Source: Nesterenkonia muleiensis (GTDB taxonomy: Bacteria > Actinomycetota > Actinomycetes > Actinomycetales > Micrococcaceae). Taken from it: a DNA stretch of 64,000 nucleotides. The position numbers and the translations under genes are program-made. The notes beneath the pieces are model-generated. The model saw only the letters and a list, made by a program, of their open reading frames with translations, did not search any database and was not told the DNA's origin. Of this stretch, positions 8,989-17,620 are shown piece by piece (position 1 is the stretch's first letter; each line of letters opens with the position of its first letter). The stretch lies in NCBI RefSeq assembly GCF_003600155.1, contig NZ_QWLD01000016.1, forward strand, positions 1-64,000. The letters run 5' to 3'.

Positions 8989-9004
8989 TGAGACGAACGT
9001 TTCA
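8989..9004. promoter_or_regulatory. Purine-region palindrome, copy 2
   Basis: TGAGACGAACGTTTCA has arms TGAgAC/GTTTCA around four bases. It lies 57 bases before the xdhC start and just downstream of a -10-like TAGTCT (8976-8981). A regulator bound here would sit at the start of the xdhC-xdh transcript. Confidence 0.55.
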
Positions 9005-9060
9005 CCGGGTTCTTCGAAGCCGGTGCACCACTGGTCATCACCACCGCTGAGGAGGCCGAC

Positions 9061-10107
9061 GTGCTGGACAGAATCAGGCAGTATCGCCGCTGCTTCGAGG
9101 AGCCCCGACGCTGGGCTGTGGCCACGGTGGTCAGCACTGCAGGCTCCTCCCCCGCCCCGGTGGGGACATCGATGGCGGTCTCCGCGGACCTGCAGATCAT
9201 CGGCTCGCTCTCCGGAGGCTGTGTGGAGTCCACCACCGCCTCCCTGGCCCAGCAGTGCCTCGAGACGGGCCGGCCGAGGCTGGAGAGTTTCGGCCCCGGT
9301 GGCGGCCTGCTCGGCGAGGTCCCGCTGACCTGCGGCGGGGAAATCCAGGTGCTGATCCAACCGCTGGCACATATGAAAGAGTACGACGACGCCCGGGCGT
9401 TGGCTGCGGGCCAGGCCGAAGAGCCCGCTGAGCTGACCCGGAGAGTCGAGCTGGATTCAGAATGCCTGATCGTCACCGAAAGCCGGGAGCCGGCCCCGCG
9501 TCTGCTGCTGTTCGGCGTCCAGGACTATGCGGTGCATCTGGCCAGGATCGCCCTGAGCGTCGGCTGGCAGGTGGAGCTGGTGGACCACCGCCCCGCCTTC
9601 GGATGCGCTGACCGTGTCCCAGAGGGAGCTCACATGAGCCTCGAAGACCCGGCTTCGGCCGCCAGCCGGCTTGCCGCCCGCACCGATGCCGGCTGGACGG
9701 CGGCCTGCGTGATGACCCACCACCCAGACCTGGATGTGCCGGTCCTGGATGCACTCCTGCGCGCCGAAACGACCGTAGACTTCATGGGCGCTCTGGGGTC
9801 GCGAGCCTCCCAACAACGACGGCGCGCCGAACTCAGACAGCGAGGTCACCAACCGGCCGCGCTTGAGCTCATCCACGGCCCTCTGGGACTGGACATCGCC
9901 GCCAGCACACCTGCTGAAAGTGCGGTATCAGTGTTCTCCCAGCTGATCAGCGCCAGAAACACAGACCACATGTCCAGCATCGGAGTCCCGCTCAGCCGCG
10001 GTACCGGTCCCATCCATCACAGCCGCCCCCGGCAGTCGTCGATACTGCGCCGCCTGCCGGTATCACCGGCAGGCACAGTCCAGTCTCCGGCAGATGTGGT
10101 CAGCTGA
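9061..10107 (+). CDS. xdhC: XdhC/CoxI-family molybdenum hydroxylase maturation protein
   Basis: This 348-aa protein belongs to the XdhC/CoxF family, which binds molybdopterin and loads sulfurated cofactor into xanthine dehydrogenase. The N-terminal XdhC domain has [16 protein letters not shown] and the LSGGCVE motif with its conserved Cys. A C-terminal Rossmann-like domain follows ([30 protein letters not shown]). The GTG at 9061 has GAGGAGG five bases upstream. The last about 40 residues are non-conserved, and their DNA holds a strong hairpin (10052-10074). The stop overlaps the xdh start (TGATG). Confidence 0.9.
   Translation: MLDRIRQYRRCFEEPRRWAVATVVSTAGSSPAPVGTSMAVSADLQIIGSLSGGCVESTTASLAQQCLETGRPRLESFGPGGGLLGEVPLTCGGEIQVLIQPLAHMKEYDDARALAAGQAEEPAELTRRVELDSECLIVTESREPAPRLLLFGVQDYAVHLARIALSVGWQVELVDHRPAFGCADRVPEGAHMSLEDPASAASRLAARTDAGWTAACVMTHHPDLDVPVLDALLRAETTVDFMGALGSRASQQRRRAELRQRGHQPAALELIHGPLGLDIAASTPAESAVSVFSQLISARNTDHMSSIGVPLSRGTGPIHHSRPRQSSILRRLPVSPAGTVQSPADVVS
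10052..10074 (+). other. Strong hairpin within the xdhC 3' end
   Basis: GCCTGCCGG-TATCA-CCGGCAGGC forms a perfect 9-bp, very GC-rich stem in the last codons of xdhC, about 30 bases before the xdh start. It has no U-tract. It could set the xdhC:xdh ratio by pausing, RNA processing or stability. Confidence 0.4.
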
Positions 10108-13100
10108 TGGATATCACCACTGCTGACCAGGTGATCACCACCTGGAACCCCGAGGAGAGCCGGCCTGGAGACACCTGGGTGGCCGGCGGGTCAGTGCTCT
10201 ACTCCTACGGCAGGGACTTCCGGACCAGCGCCCCGAGCCGGCTGCTGGACATCAGCACCGCCCCCTGGGCGCCGCTGACCTGGCATGAAGGCCTCGGCCT
10301 GGAAATCGGCGCGACCTGCACCGTCGCGGCGTTCTTCGCCGCCACCGAGACCCTGGAGCAACACGGGATCACCGCAGACCGCTACCCCGGACTGAGTCTG
10401 ATGAAACCAGCCGCCGAGGCCTTCGTGGCCTCCTGGAAGGTCTGGAACAGCGCAACCGTCGGGGGCAACGTGGCCACGGCCCTGCCCGCCGGTCCGATGA
10501 CCTCCTGGCTGGCCGGGATGGGGGCCACTGCTCTGCTGCTCACCCCCGGCGGCAGCCGGGAGCTGCCGGTCACTGACCTCGTCATCGGTGACGGGAAGAC
10601 GGCACTGGACCATGGCGAGCTGATCCGGGCGTTCTTCATCCCAGCTGCCCATCTGGCACGACCCGCGGTGATGGCGCGGGAGTCGCTGACCCGTTACGGG
10701 CGTTCGGCTTGCCTGCTGATCGGCCAGCGAGTCGATGAGAGCAGCCTCCGGCTGACCGTCACCGCCAGCACCTCACGGCCGGTGGTCCTGGACACCGGCC
10801 TCGGCCCCGATGACGCACGCGCCGCCGCGGAAACTCTGCCGGACAGCCTCTGGGTCGATGATGTGCACGGCTCTCCGGACTGGCGGCGCCGGACCACCCA
10901 CCGGCTGGCGGCAGAGTTGGCGGCAGCGTTGGCAGACCGGAGACCCGCCGTCGAAGGTGCCCTGCCGCAGGGCGCCCTCCCACCAGTGTTCCCGGGGCCG
11001 ACCGATCTCGCTGATGCCTCCTCGCACCAAGGGCCGGATGCCGGGAGTGTGCGGGTCGACGGCAAGGATGTGCCCCTGGTGCACCAGCCCGGGCAGTGCC
11101 TGCGCACCTGGCTGCGGGACGCGGCAGGTGCAGATGCGGTCAAACGCGGTTGTGACGCCGGGGACTGCGGGGCCTGCACCGTCCACCTCGACGGCACCGC
11201 GGTGCACTCCTGCATCACCGGTGCCCAGCGGGCCGCCGGGAAGACGGTCACCACCTTACGCGGACTGAGCCCGGAAGCCACCCAGACCGTGGTTCAGGCG
11301 CAGGGCCGGCCCGCACACTCCACACTGCTTGAGCAGCTGCACCCCACGCAGCGGGACTTCCTGAACTCGCACGGATTTCAGTGCGGCTACTGCACTGCCG
11401 GGTTCATCATGACCGCCGCGGCACAGGGACCGTACGGTGCCAGTCCCGCCGGCGGGGAAACCCCGCACGGCTCTCGGCCGCATCCAGAGGCCACGGCCAT
11501 CACACCTGAAGCCAGTCCCGCCGGCGGGGAAACCGAGCAGACCGACCGGCGGTTCAAAGGGAATCTGTGCCGCTGCACCGGCTACTGCTCCATCAAGGAC
11601 GCGCTGTCCCAGGTGCCCCGAGCCAGCACCGACGACGGCCCGGGAAAGAGCCCTCTGCCGCCGGCCGGACCGGGGGTGGTGACCGGCACGGTGGACTACA
11701 CCTTCGACAGTCCTTGTTCCACTGACGGGCGAAGCCCGCTCAGCTCTCGGCCGCACGCAGAGACCGCAGCCATCACGCCTGAGGCTAGCGTCACCGGCGG
11801 GGATGAGTTTCCGGCCGAGCCGCCGCTTCATATTGTCGTTGTGCGTTCCCCCCATGCGCATGCCCGGATCCGAGGCATTGATGCCGCACCGGCGCTGAAC
11901 TCCCCCGGCGTCGTCGCCGTGCTCACCCATGAGGATGTGCCTGCGGCGGTCCGGTACTCCTCCGCCCAGCATGAACTGGCCGAGGACGATCCCGCCGACA
12001 CCCGGCTGCTGGACAGCACCGTCCGGCACGTCGGTCAGCGAGTGGCAGTGGTGGTCGCCGAGTCACGCCGTCTGGCAGCCCGTGCCGCCCGGCTGGTGGA
12101 TGTGGACTACGAGGTGCTGGAGGCGGTCTTCGATCCCGCAACCGCTGCCGAACCCGGTGCCCCGGTACTGCACCCCGAAGACGGCGAACGCACCGATGCG
12201 GTGGGCAGCGCCTATTTCCCGATCCTGGATCCGCAGCACAACCGACTGGCCACCGTAGCAGCAGCCGCAGGCAATGCCGAAGCAGCACTGGCGGAGTCCC
12301 CGCACGCGCTCCGGATGAGCTTCACCACCCACCGGACATCACACACGTCCCTGGAAACCCATGGCACGCTGGGCTGGATCGATGAGTTGGGCCGCTACAC
12401 CCTGCGCAGCTCCACCCAGGTGCCGTTCCTGGCCAAGCGGACTCTGCAGCGGATCTTCGGCCTGGAGTCCCGGACCTTGCGAGTTTTCACCGGGCGGGTC
12501 GGCGGCGGCTTCGGGTCCAAACAGGAGGTGCTGACCGAGGACCTGGTGCTGCTGGTGCTGGTGAAACTTGCCGAGCGAGGCCTCCGGAAGCCGGTCTCCT
12601 GGGAGCTGACCCGGTCTGAGGCGCTGACCGCGACCACCACCCGCCACCCCTTCCGGGTCGAGGTGGCCCTGGCCGCAGACCAGCAGGGCAGGCTCACCGC
12701 GCAGACCATGGGGGTGCTCTCCGACACCGGTGCCTACGGCAACCACGGTCCGGGGGTGATGTTCCACTCCGCACACGAAGCGATGCAGCTCTATTCGGCC
12801 CCCAACAAGCAGGTCTCGGCGGAGGTCGTCTACACGAACAATCCGCCCGCCGGGGCGTTCCGCGGATACGGGCTCTCCCAGACGCTGTTCGCCGTGGACT
12901 GCGCCATGGACGAGTTCGCCCATCAGCTGGGCCGCGATCCCCTGGAGTTCAAGACCGAGAACATCGTCAGCGTCGGCGAGGAGCTGTTCGGCCAGGACGC
13001 CGATGTCCAGGTCGATGCCGACGGGCTGCACCAGTGCCTGTCGATCATGTCCGGCGAACTGCGCAGGGGTCCGCTGAGCGCCGCGGAGCTGGCGCAGTGC

Positions 13101-14048
13101 CAGCGGCGGCTCGACGAGGAGAGCCACGGCTATTCGGCGCCGACCGGAGACTGGCGGCTGGGCATCGGCACTGCGGTCACCATGATCGACACCGCCCCGC
13201 CCAACGGCCATCACTCCCATGCCAGTGTGCGGCCGCTGGGCCGGCCCGATGAGCCCGGCGGCGGACGCTACGAGCTGAGAGTCGGCACCGCAGAGTTCGG
13301 CAACGGCACCTCCACCGTGCACCGGCAGGTGGTCGCGGAGGTGCTGGGCACCACCGCGGAGAAAATTCTGCTGCGCCAATCCGACACCGATCTGGTCGAC
13401 CATGACACCGGTGCCTTCGCCTCCACCGGAATCACCGTCGGCGTCAAAGCCTCCTTCCTGGCGGCCAAGGACCTGCTCACCCAGCTGAACTCCCTGCCCA
13501 CCGGTGCGGACCCGCACACGGTCATCGGCACCGGCCACTGGGGAGGGTCCCCGCGGACTGCGGCGTTCAACGTCCATGGCTTCCGCATCGGGCTCGACGC
13601 CGCCTCCGGCACACTGGTGATCCTGCAGTCGGTCCAGGCCGCCGACGCCGGGGTGGTGCTCAACGAGGCCCAATGCCGCGGCCAGGTCGAGGGAGGAACG
13701 GCACAGGCGATCGGCGCTGCCCTGTTCGAGAAGGTCGTCATCGACCACACCGGCAGGGTCACCACCGATATCCTGCGCAGCTACCACATCCCCCAAATGG
13801 CAGATCTGCCGCGTACCGAGGTGCACTTCGCGGCCACCGAGGACCCCATAGGCCCGATGGGGGCGAAGTCCATGTCGGAGTCACCGTTCAACCCGGTGGC
13901 CCCGGCGCTGGGCAACGCTATCCGCGATGCGGTGGGAGTGCGGCTGACCGAGACTCCGTTCACCAAGGACCGGATCTATGCGGCTCTGCACTCCAGGCCG
14001 CCAGGTCCTGCGGAGTATCAAGATCGGCGTCCCGGGCAACACCGGTGA
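10107..14048 (+). CDS. xdh: Single-chain xanthine dehydrogenase with FAD / 2Fe-2S / Mo order
   Basis: This 1313-aa molybdenum hydroxylase probably oxidises hypoxanthine and xanthine to urate. The FAD domain comes first (about 1-310; [16 protein letters not shown]). The 2Fe-2S domain is next: C349, C354, C357 in CDAGDCGAC, then C426/C429 in CGYC and C488/C490 in LCRCTGY. The large Mo domain spans about 530-1313 ([19 protein letters not shown], and likely catalytic E1258 in KSMSESP). Classical single-chain enzymes run Fe-S, FAD, Mo. Two insertions of a repeated element interrupt the Fe-S domain (445-476) and the linker to the Mo domain (about 539-566). Its 3' end overlaps mocA by 89 bases. Confidence 0.88.
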   Translation: MDITTADQVITTWNPEESRPGDTWVAGGSVLYSYGRDFRTSAPSRLLDISTAPWAPLTWHEGLGLEIGATCTVAAFFAATETLEQHGITADRYPGLSLMKPAAEAFVASWKVWNSATVGGNVATALPAGPMTSWLAGMGATALLLTPGGSRELPVTDLVIGDGKTALDHGELIRAFFIPAAHLARPAVMARESLTRYGRSACLLIGQRVDESSLRLTVTASTSRPVVLDTGLGPDDARAAAETLPDSLWVDDVHGSPDWRRRTTHRLAAELAAALADRRPAVEGALPQGALPPVFPGPTDLADASSHQGPDAGSVRVDGKDVPLVHQPGQCLRTWLRDAAGADAVKRGCDAGDCGACTVHLDGTAVHSCITGAQRAAGKTVTTLRGLSPEATQTVVQAQGRPAHSTLLEQLHPTQRDFLNSHGFQCGYCTAGFIMTAAAQGPYGASPAGGETPHGSRPHPEATAITPEASPAGGETEQTDRRFKGNLCRCTGYCSIKDALSQVPRASTDDGPGKSPLPPAGPGVVTGTVDYTFDSPCSTDGRSPLSSRPHAETAAITPEASVTGGDEFPAEPPLHIVVVRSPHAHARIRGIDAAPALNSPGVVAVLTHEDVPAAVRYSSAQHELAEDDPADTRLLDSTVRHVGQRVAVVVAESRRLAARAARLVDVDYEVLEAVFDPATAAEPGAPVLHPEDGERTDAVGSAYFPILDPQHNRLATVAAAAGNAEAALAESPHALRMSFTTHRTSHTSLETHGTLGWIDELGRYTLRSSTQVPFLAKRTLQRIFGLESRTLRVFTGRVGGGFGSKQEVLTEDLVLLVLVKLAERGLRKPVSWELTRSEALTATTTRHPFRVEVALAADQQGRLTAQTMGVLSDTGAYGNHGPGVMFHSAHEAMQLYSAPNKQVSAEVVYTNNPPAGAFRGYGLSQTLFAVDCAMDEFAHQLGRDPLEFKTENIVSVGEELFGQDADVQVDADGLHQCLSIMSGELRRGPLSAAELAQCQRRLDEESHGYSAPTGDWRLGIGTAVTMIDTAPPNGHHSHASVRPLGRPDEPGGGRYELRVGTAEFGNGTSTVHRQVVAEVLGTTAEKILLRQSDTDLVDHDTGAFASTGITVGVKASFLAAKDLLTQLNSLPTGADPHTVIGTGHWGGSPRTAAFNVHGFRIGLDAASGTLVILQSVQAADAGVVLNEAQCRGQVEGGTAQAIGAALFEKVVIDHTGRVTTDILRSYHIPQMADLPRTEVHFAATEDPIGPMGAKSMSESPFNPVAPALGNAIRDAVGVRLTETPFTKDRIYAALHSRPPGPAEYQDRRPGQHR
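11439..11534 (+). repeat. ORF-embedded repeat, copy 1 (inside xdh Fe-S domain)
   Basis: Perfect 24-bp direct repeats (11439-11462 and 11511-11534, each beginning GCCAGTCCCGCC) flank a core CGGCTCTCGGCCGCAT...CACACCTGAA. The offset is 72 bp, exactly 24 codons, so ASPAGGET appears twice in the protein. The unit holds the 12-bp palindrome CCCGCCGGCGGG and the hairpin GCGGGG-AAA-CCCCGC. It lies between the CGYC and LCRC cysteines of xdh. Related copies occur at 11722-11805 and, inverted, at 47247-47316. Confidence 0.8.
11722..11805 (+). repeat. ORF-embedded repeat, copy 2 (xdh Fe-S/Mo linker)
   Basis: This diverged copy matches copy 1 without gaps over about 80 bases: shared blocks include GCTCTCGGCCGCA, CATCAC.CCTGA.GC and CCGGCGGGG. 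It encodes [19 protein letters not shown], against [19 protein letters not shown] in copy 1. Both keep the xdh reading frame. It lies in the segment joining the Fe-S and Mo domains. Confidence 0.75.
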
Positions 14049-14589
14049 GGTCGACGACGCAGACCCTCTCTTCATGCGCCCGCAGATACCGCCGTGCACC
14101 CTCATCGCCCTCGGCCTGACCAGCAGCGGCGAGCGCGTCGTCGGTGTCGAAGACCACTGGGTGAGAGGCACGGCCAAACACTGCGCCGCGGGTGACCCTG
14201 CCCGGGTCGTGTGCTTCCAGCACAGCCCTAAGCGCCGGGGCGCCGATGCCGGGCTGGTCCACCAGCAGCACCGCGATCTGCGCTGCCCCGAGGTCTGCGG
14301 CCCGCTGCACCCCGGCTCGGAACGACGCCGCCATCTCGGGGGTGCCCTGACCACTGCCCCTGACGGTCACCAGCTGGGAGCTTCTCAGACGCTCCGCGCA
14401 TTCGCGCTCTAACATCCGCACCACCTCCTCGGCCTGGTAGCTGAGCACCAGCACCGGGGCCGTCCCAGCGGCCAGAGCTGCACCCAGGGAGCGTGCTGCC
14501 AGGGTTTCTCCGGCCACCTTGATCAGCGGTTTGGAGTCTCCGCCCAGGCGCCGTCCCTCTCCTGCGGCCAGAATGACGGTGGCGATCAC
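13960..14589 (-). CDS. mocA: Molybdenum cofactor cytidylyltransferase (MocA family)
   Basis: This 209-aa nucleotidyltransferase is expected to attach CMP to Mo-molybdopterin. The N-terminal [25 protein letters not shown] is the NTP-binding motif. [17 protein letters not shown] and LLVDQPGI follow, as in MocA/MobA-like proteins. The GTG at 14587-14589 overlaps the stop of the HTH gene (GTGA), so it is coupled to the ureide operon. The last 89 bases overlap the end of xdh, convergently. A cytidylylated cofactor would fit a CoxL-like Mo enzyme such as the xdh here, but AMP or GMP transfer cannot be excluded. Confidence 0.82.
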   Translation of the reverse strand: MIATVILAAGEGRRLGGDSKPLIKVAGETLAARSLGAALAAGTAPVLVLSYQAEEVVRMLERECAERLRSSQLVTVRGSGQGTPEMAASFRAGVQRAADLGAAQIAVLLVDQPGIGAPALRAVLEAHDPGRVTRGAVFGRASHPVVFDTDDALAAAGQAEGDEGARRYLRAHEERVCVVDLTGVARDADLDTPQDLAAWSAEPHRSGPW

Positions 14590-14843
14590 CGGCCGGTCCG
14601 CCGGGCCGCGGCGGCACCGATCGGGACCAGTTTCTGGCTGAGCCCATAGCGCCGGTCCTGCAGCTGGACCAGATAGCCGCAGGTGATGAGTGTGCGCAGC
14701 AGCCGGTGGGCGGTGGCGGCAGGCAGCCCAGTGACGGTGGCCAGTTCGCTGAGGCTGGCCGTACCTCCTCGTGCAGCGATAACTTCCACCAGGTCGAAGG
14801 CACGTGCCACCGACTGCACCCCGCCCCTTGAGGCCTCACTCAT
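14586..14843 (-). CDS. IclR-type winged-HTH domain without effector domain
   Basis: This 85-aa protein matches only the N-terminal winged helix of IclR regulators: VQSVARAFDLVEVIAARGG, LSELATVTGLPAATAHRLLRTL, then the wing. IclR proteins normally have about 250 aa with a ligand-binding domain. Here the frame stops after YGLSQKLVPIG-type residues, where the linker should begin. Both ends overlap neighbours neatly (ATGA with allB, GTGA with mocA), so it may be a settled small gene rather than a fresh pseudogene. It may bind DNA without sensing a ligand, or be a relic. Confidence 0.7.
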   Translation of the reverse strand: MSEASRGGVQSVARAFDLVEVIAARGGTASLSELATVTGLPAATAHRLLRTLITCGYLVQLQDRRYGLSQKLVPIGAAAARRTGR

Positions 14844-16294
14844 GAGGCACTCACCGCGTGATCGTTCAGCGGGGTCCTGGCTGCCGGGCCGGAGCCGCTG
14901 AGCAGCGTCCCGGCGCTGAGCAGCATGGCCGAGGAGTCCTGCGCGCTGAAGAGCTGGGTGCCGCGCAGGATGGACCCGACCACGGTGCCGCGGATCTCGT
15001 GGCCATCATAGGCGCTGATCGGGTTCTTGTGCGCCAGTCCGGCGGCAGAGACCACATGGGTCTCTGCCGGGTCGTAAAGGAGAAAGTCAGCGTCGTGCCC
15101 GGCGGCGATGCGCCCCTTGCGCGACAGACCCACCAGGTCTGCGGTGCTGGCAGCCATCCACCGGCTGACCTGTTCCAGGCCGATGCCGCGGTCACGGGCG
15201 GCAGAGGCCACCGCGGCGAATCCCACCTGAAGCCCGGAGACTCCGCCCCAGGCCTGCGAAAGGTCAGGAGCCCCTCGGTACTTCTCCTCCCCGGTGGCCG
15301 GGGAGTGGTCAGTGACCACCATGTCGATCAGTCCCTCCTGCAAGCCCTGCCAGAGCGCCTCGCGGTTGCCGCGGTCACGGATGGGCGGGCAGCATTTGAA
15401 CTCTGCGGCGCCGTCGGGAACCGCCTCAGCCTCGAAGCACAGGTAGTGCGGGCAGGTCTCCACCGTGACCGGCAGTCCCTCATCACGGGCCTGCTGGATG
15501 CTCTCCAGGGCGCCGGCGGCGGCCAGGTGCAGGATATGGGTCCGGCAGCCGGTTTCACGCACGGCGTCGAGCAGCCCCTCAATGGCTGTCACCTCAGCCT
15601 CCGCCGGCCGGGTGGCCGCCCAGTGTGCGTACCGTGTGACCCTGCGGCGCAGACCAAGGGCTGTGGTGGCGGTGTCGATGGTCTTGGCGTCCTCGGCGTG
15701 GACGATCACCAGACCATCGAACGTCTTGACCCGGTGCATGGCCTCACGCAGCTGCGCAGGTGTGACCGGGGGGAACTCGGGGACCCCTGAATCCAGCAGA
15801 AAACACTTGAAGCCGAAGACCCCCGCCTCCCACAACGGTTCAAGATCCTCGGCGTTGCCCGGCACGATTCCGCCCCAGAACCCGACGTCCACATAGGTCT
15901 GTCCCTGGGCAGCCTCCCGCTTGAACTCCAGGCTGGGGACATCAACGGTCGGCGGGACAGAGTTCAGCGGCATGTCCACGATGGTGGTGGCCCCGCCAAG
16001 GGCGGCAGCCATGGTCCCGGTGGTGAAGCCCTCCCAGCTGGTGCGGCCGGGTTCGTTGATATGCACGTGGGTGTCCACATTTCCCGGCAGCACGATCTGC
16101 CCGGGGCGCACCACCAGCATCCCCGCTCCGCCGGAGACGTCCCGGGCACGCACCACCGCGGCCTGACGAGACACCTGTCCGGCCGCCAGCCGGGTGATTC
16201 GCCGGATCGCTCCGCTGTGGTCGATCTCCAGATGCGCAGGGACCACGTCCCCCTCGAGGAGGACTTGGTCGGCGATCAGGTGACGCACTGTCAT
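14840..16294 (-). CDS. allB: Allantoinase
   Basis: This 484-aa cyclic amidohydrolase hydrolyses allantoin to allantoate. Metal ligands are visible in DTHVHINEPGRTSWEGF (HxH), the carboxylated Lys in GFKCFLLDSG, HAED, HILHLAAAGAL and the catalytic Asp in VTDHSPA. The GFKCF.LDSGVPEFPPV segment distinguishes allantoinase from dihydroorotase and hydantoinase. It starts after the only sizeable gap in the operon (121 bases), so it may also have its own promoter. Its stop overlaps the IclR-like start. Confidence 0.93.
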   Translation of the reverse strand: MTVRHLIADQVLLEGDVVPAHLEIDHSGAIRRITRLAAGQVSRQAAVVRARDVSGGAGMLVVRPGQIVLPGNVDTHVHINEPGRTSWEGFTTGTMAAALGGATTIVDMPLNSVPPTVDVPSLEFKREAAQGQTYVDVGFWGGIVPGNAEDLEPLWEAGVFGFKCFLLDSGVPEFPPVTPAQLREAMHRVKTFDGLVIVHAEDAKTIDTATTALGLRRRVTRYAHWAATRPAEAEVTAIEGLLDAVRETGCRTHILHLAAAGALESIQQARDEGLPVTVETCPHYLCFEAEAVPDGAAEFKCCPPIRDRGNREALWQGLQEGLIDMVVTDHSPATGEEKYRGAPDLSQAWGGVSGLQVGFAAVASAARDRGIGLEQVSRWMAASTADLVGLSRKGRIAAGHDADFLLYDPAETHVVSAAGLAHKNPISAYDGHEIRGTVVGSILRGTQLFSAQDSSAMLLSAGTLLSGSGPAARTPLNDHAVSAS

Positions 16295-16415
16295 GCTGCC
16301 TAAGCCTAGGCTGAGGACATTTCAGGGATGTTGACTCTGTGTTCAGGTCCTATGTCGTTGTCCACAGGCCGAACACCGCACCCAGGGGCGGGGACCCGCC
16401 AGGCAGAGGCGGCCA

Positions 16416-16739
16416 TCAGCTTCCGCGGTAGGTGGAGAAGGCATAGGGGCTCAGCAGCAGGGGCACGTGGTAGTGGGCGGCCTCGCTGACGGTGAAGCTG
16501 ATGGTGACCTCGGGGAAGAACGTGGTCACCCCCTTGGCGCTGAAGTACGCACCGGTCTGGAAGTGCAGCCGGTAGGTGCCCGGGGGCAGCGTCTCGGGTC
16601 CCAGATCAGCGACCCGGCCGTCGTCGTCGGTGGTCCCGGAGGCGATCTGCTGTCCGGTACTGTCGCTCAGGGTCACGACGACGCCTGAGGCGGGGTCGCC
16701 ATCGGCATTATCGAGTATGTGGGTGGTGACCAGGCTCAT
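16416..16739 (-). CDS. uraH: 5-hydroxyisourate hydrolase (transthyretin-like)
   Basis: This 107-aa protein hydrolyses 5-hydroxyisourate, the urate oxidase product, to OHCU. The family signatures are THILDNADGDPA near the N-terminus (conserved His) and the C-terminal tetrapeptide YRGS. The ATG at 16739 overlaps the rpiR stop (ATGA); a longer open frame has no motif upstream. The next enzyme, OHCU decarboxylase, is encoded far away at 27648-28142. No urate oxidase gene is in the window. Confidence 0.94.
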   Translation of the reverse strand: MSLVTTHILDNADGDPASGVVVTLSDSTGQQIASGTTDDDGRVADLGPETLPPGTYRLHFQTGAYFSAKGVTTFFPEVTISFTVSEAAHYHVPLLLSPYAFSTYRGS

Positions 16740-17620
16740 GAGGTGTCCAGCTCCTTCAGCTCTTCGTAGGTGGAGGCGACGTGGGAGATCCGGCGGCGAC
16801 CGGCCGCCAGAGAGGCATTGAGCGCACCGTTGGCCAGCAGTGCGACCACTGACATGGGTGCGGCATAAGAGTCGAAGGCGCCGTCGGCGTCGAGCGGGCA
16901 TTCGATCCAGGTCTCAGCGTGTTTCGCGTAGGTGCGGGAGGTGGCATCACCGATGCACAGCAGCTGTGCCGGTGAGTTGGCCGCGTGGCGGATGAGATCG
17001 CCGAAGCCGCGCGGACGACGGCGGAACCCGAAGACCACCACCAGGTCGCCGGCAGCCAGTCCGGTCAGCTCCTCACCCAGGCTCTGGCCGGGCTGAGGGG
17101 CCAACCGGACCTTTCCGCGGACCTGGATCAGCTGGTGGTGCAGGTGGGCGGCCGGAGGATAGCTGTTGCGCATCCCGATGATGATCACCTGGCCGGCGTC
17201 GCGGATCATCTCCACTGCCTGATGCAGCCGACCATCGGCGAGGATCTCAGCCAGCTTGGTGAAGTTCTGCTGCTCGTGCTGGACATGCCGTTGAATGCCG
17301 GTGGTCTCGCTGCTGTCGCCGGAACGCACCGGGGAGGCGGTGGGCTGTCCGGAGGCGCGCAGAGCCAGCGCGTGGTCGCGGACCTCTTTGAAGTCCTCGA
17401 ACCCCAGCTTGCGGAACAGTCGGGAGACGGTGGCCTTGGAGACCCCGGTGCGCCTGCTGATGTCTGCGGCGGAAAACACGGCCAGATCGCCCAGGTGATC
17501 GACCAGGAAGTCAGCCACCCGCCGCTCCTGGGGCGGAAGGTCACCGTACCTCTCATCGATCCGCGCATCGATCCGCGCGTTGGGGATCTCCGCGGTGGGC
17601 GTGGCGATCAGCTCGGTCAC
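16736..17620 (-). CDS. RpiR/MurR-family regulator (HTH + SIS)
   Basis: This 294-aa regulator has an N-terminal HTH_6 domain (LPPQERRVADFLVDHL, then FSAADISRRTGVSKATVSRLFRKLGF) and a SIS domain from about residue 130 (GQVIIIGMRNSYPPAAHLHHQLIQ). SIS domains usually bind phosphosugars, but RpiR proteins are also found in purine-utilisation loci. It is embedded between allC and uraH with 4-base overlaps on both sides, so it is made together with the enzymes it may control. The GTG start is followed by a tandem 12-bp duplication (17555-17578) giving ARIDARID. Confidence 0.88.
   Translation of the reverse strand: MTELIATPTAEIPNARIDARIDERYGDLPPQERRVADFLVDHLGDLAVFSAADISRRTGVSKATVSRLFRKLGFEDFKEVRDHALALRASGQPTASPVRSGDSSETTGIQRHVQHEQQNFTKLAEILADGRLHQAVEMIRDAGQVIIIGMRNSYPPAAHLHHQLIQVRGKVRLAPQPGQSLGEELTGLAAGDLVVVFGFRRRPRGFGDLIRHAANSPAQLLCIGDATSRTYAKHAETWIECPLDADGAFDSYAAPMSVVALLANGALNASLAAGRRRISHVASTYEELKELDTS

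Noticed and set aside
11439-11534. CRISPR-like repeat
   Set aside because: There are only two 24-bp perfect repeats, inside a coding frame, without spacers of regular length or cas genes.
11439-11805. Insertion sequence
   Set aside because: No transposase and no target-site duplication were seen; the element is far too short and stays in frame.
12339-13826. 495-codon open frame antisense to xdh
   Set aside because: It is a shadow of the GC-rich xdh third positions, with no recognisable domain; xdh itself has clear Mo-domain motifs here.
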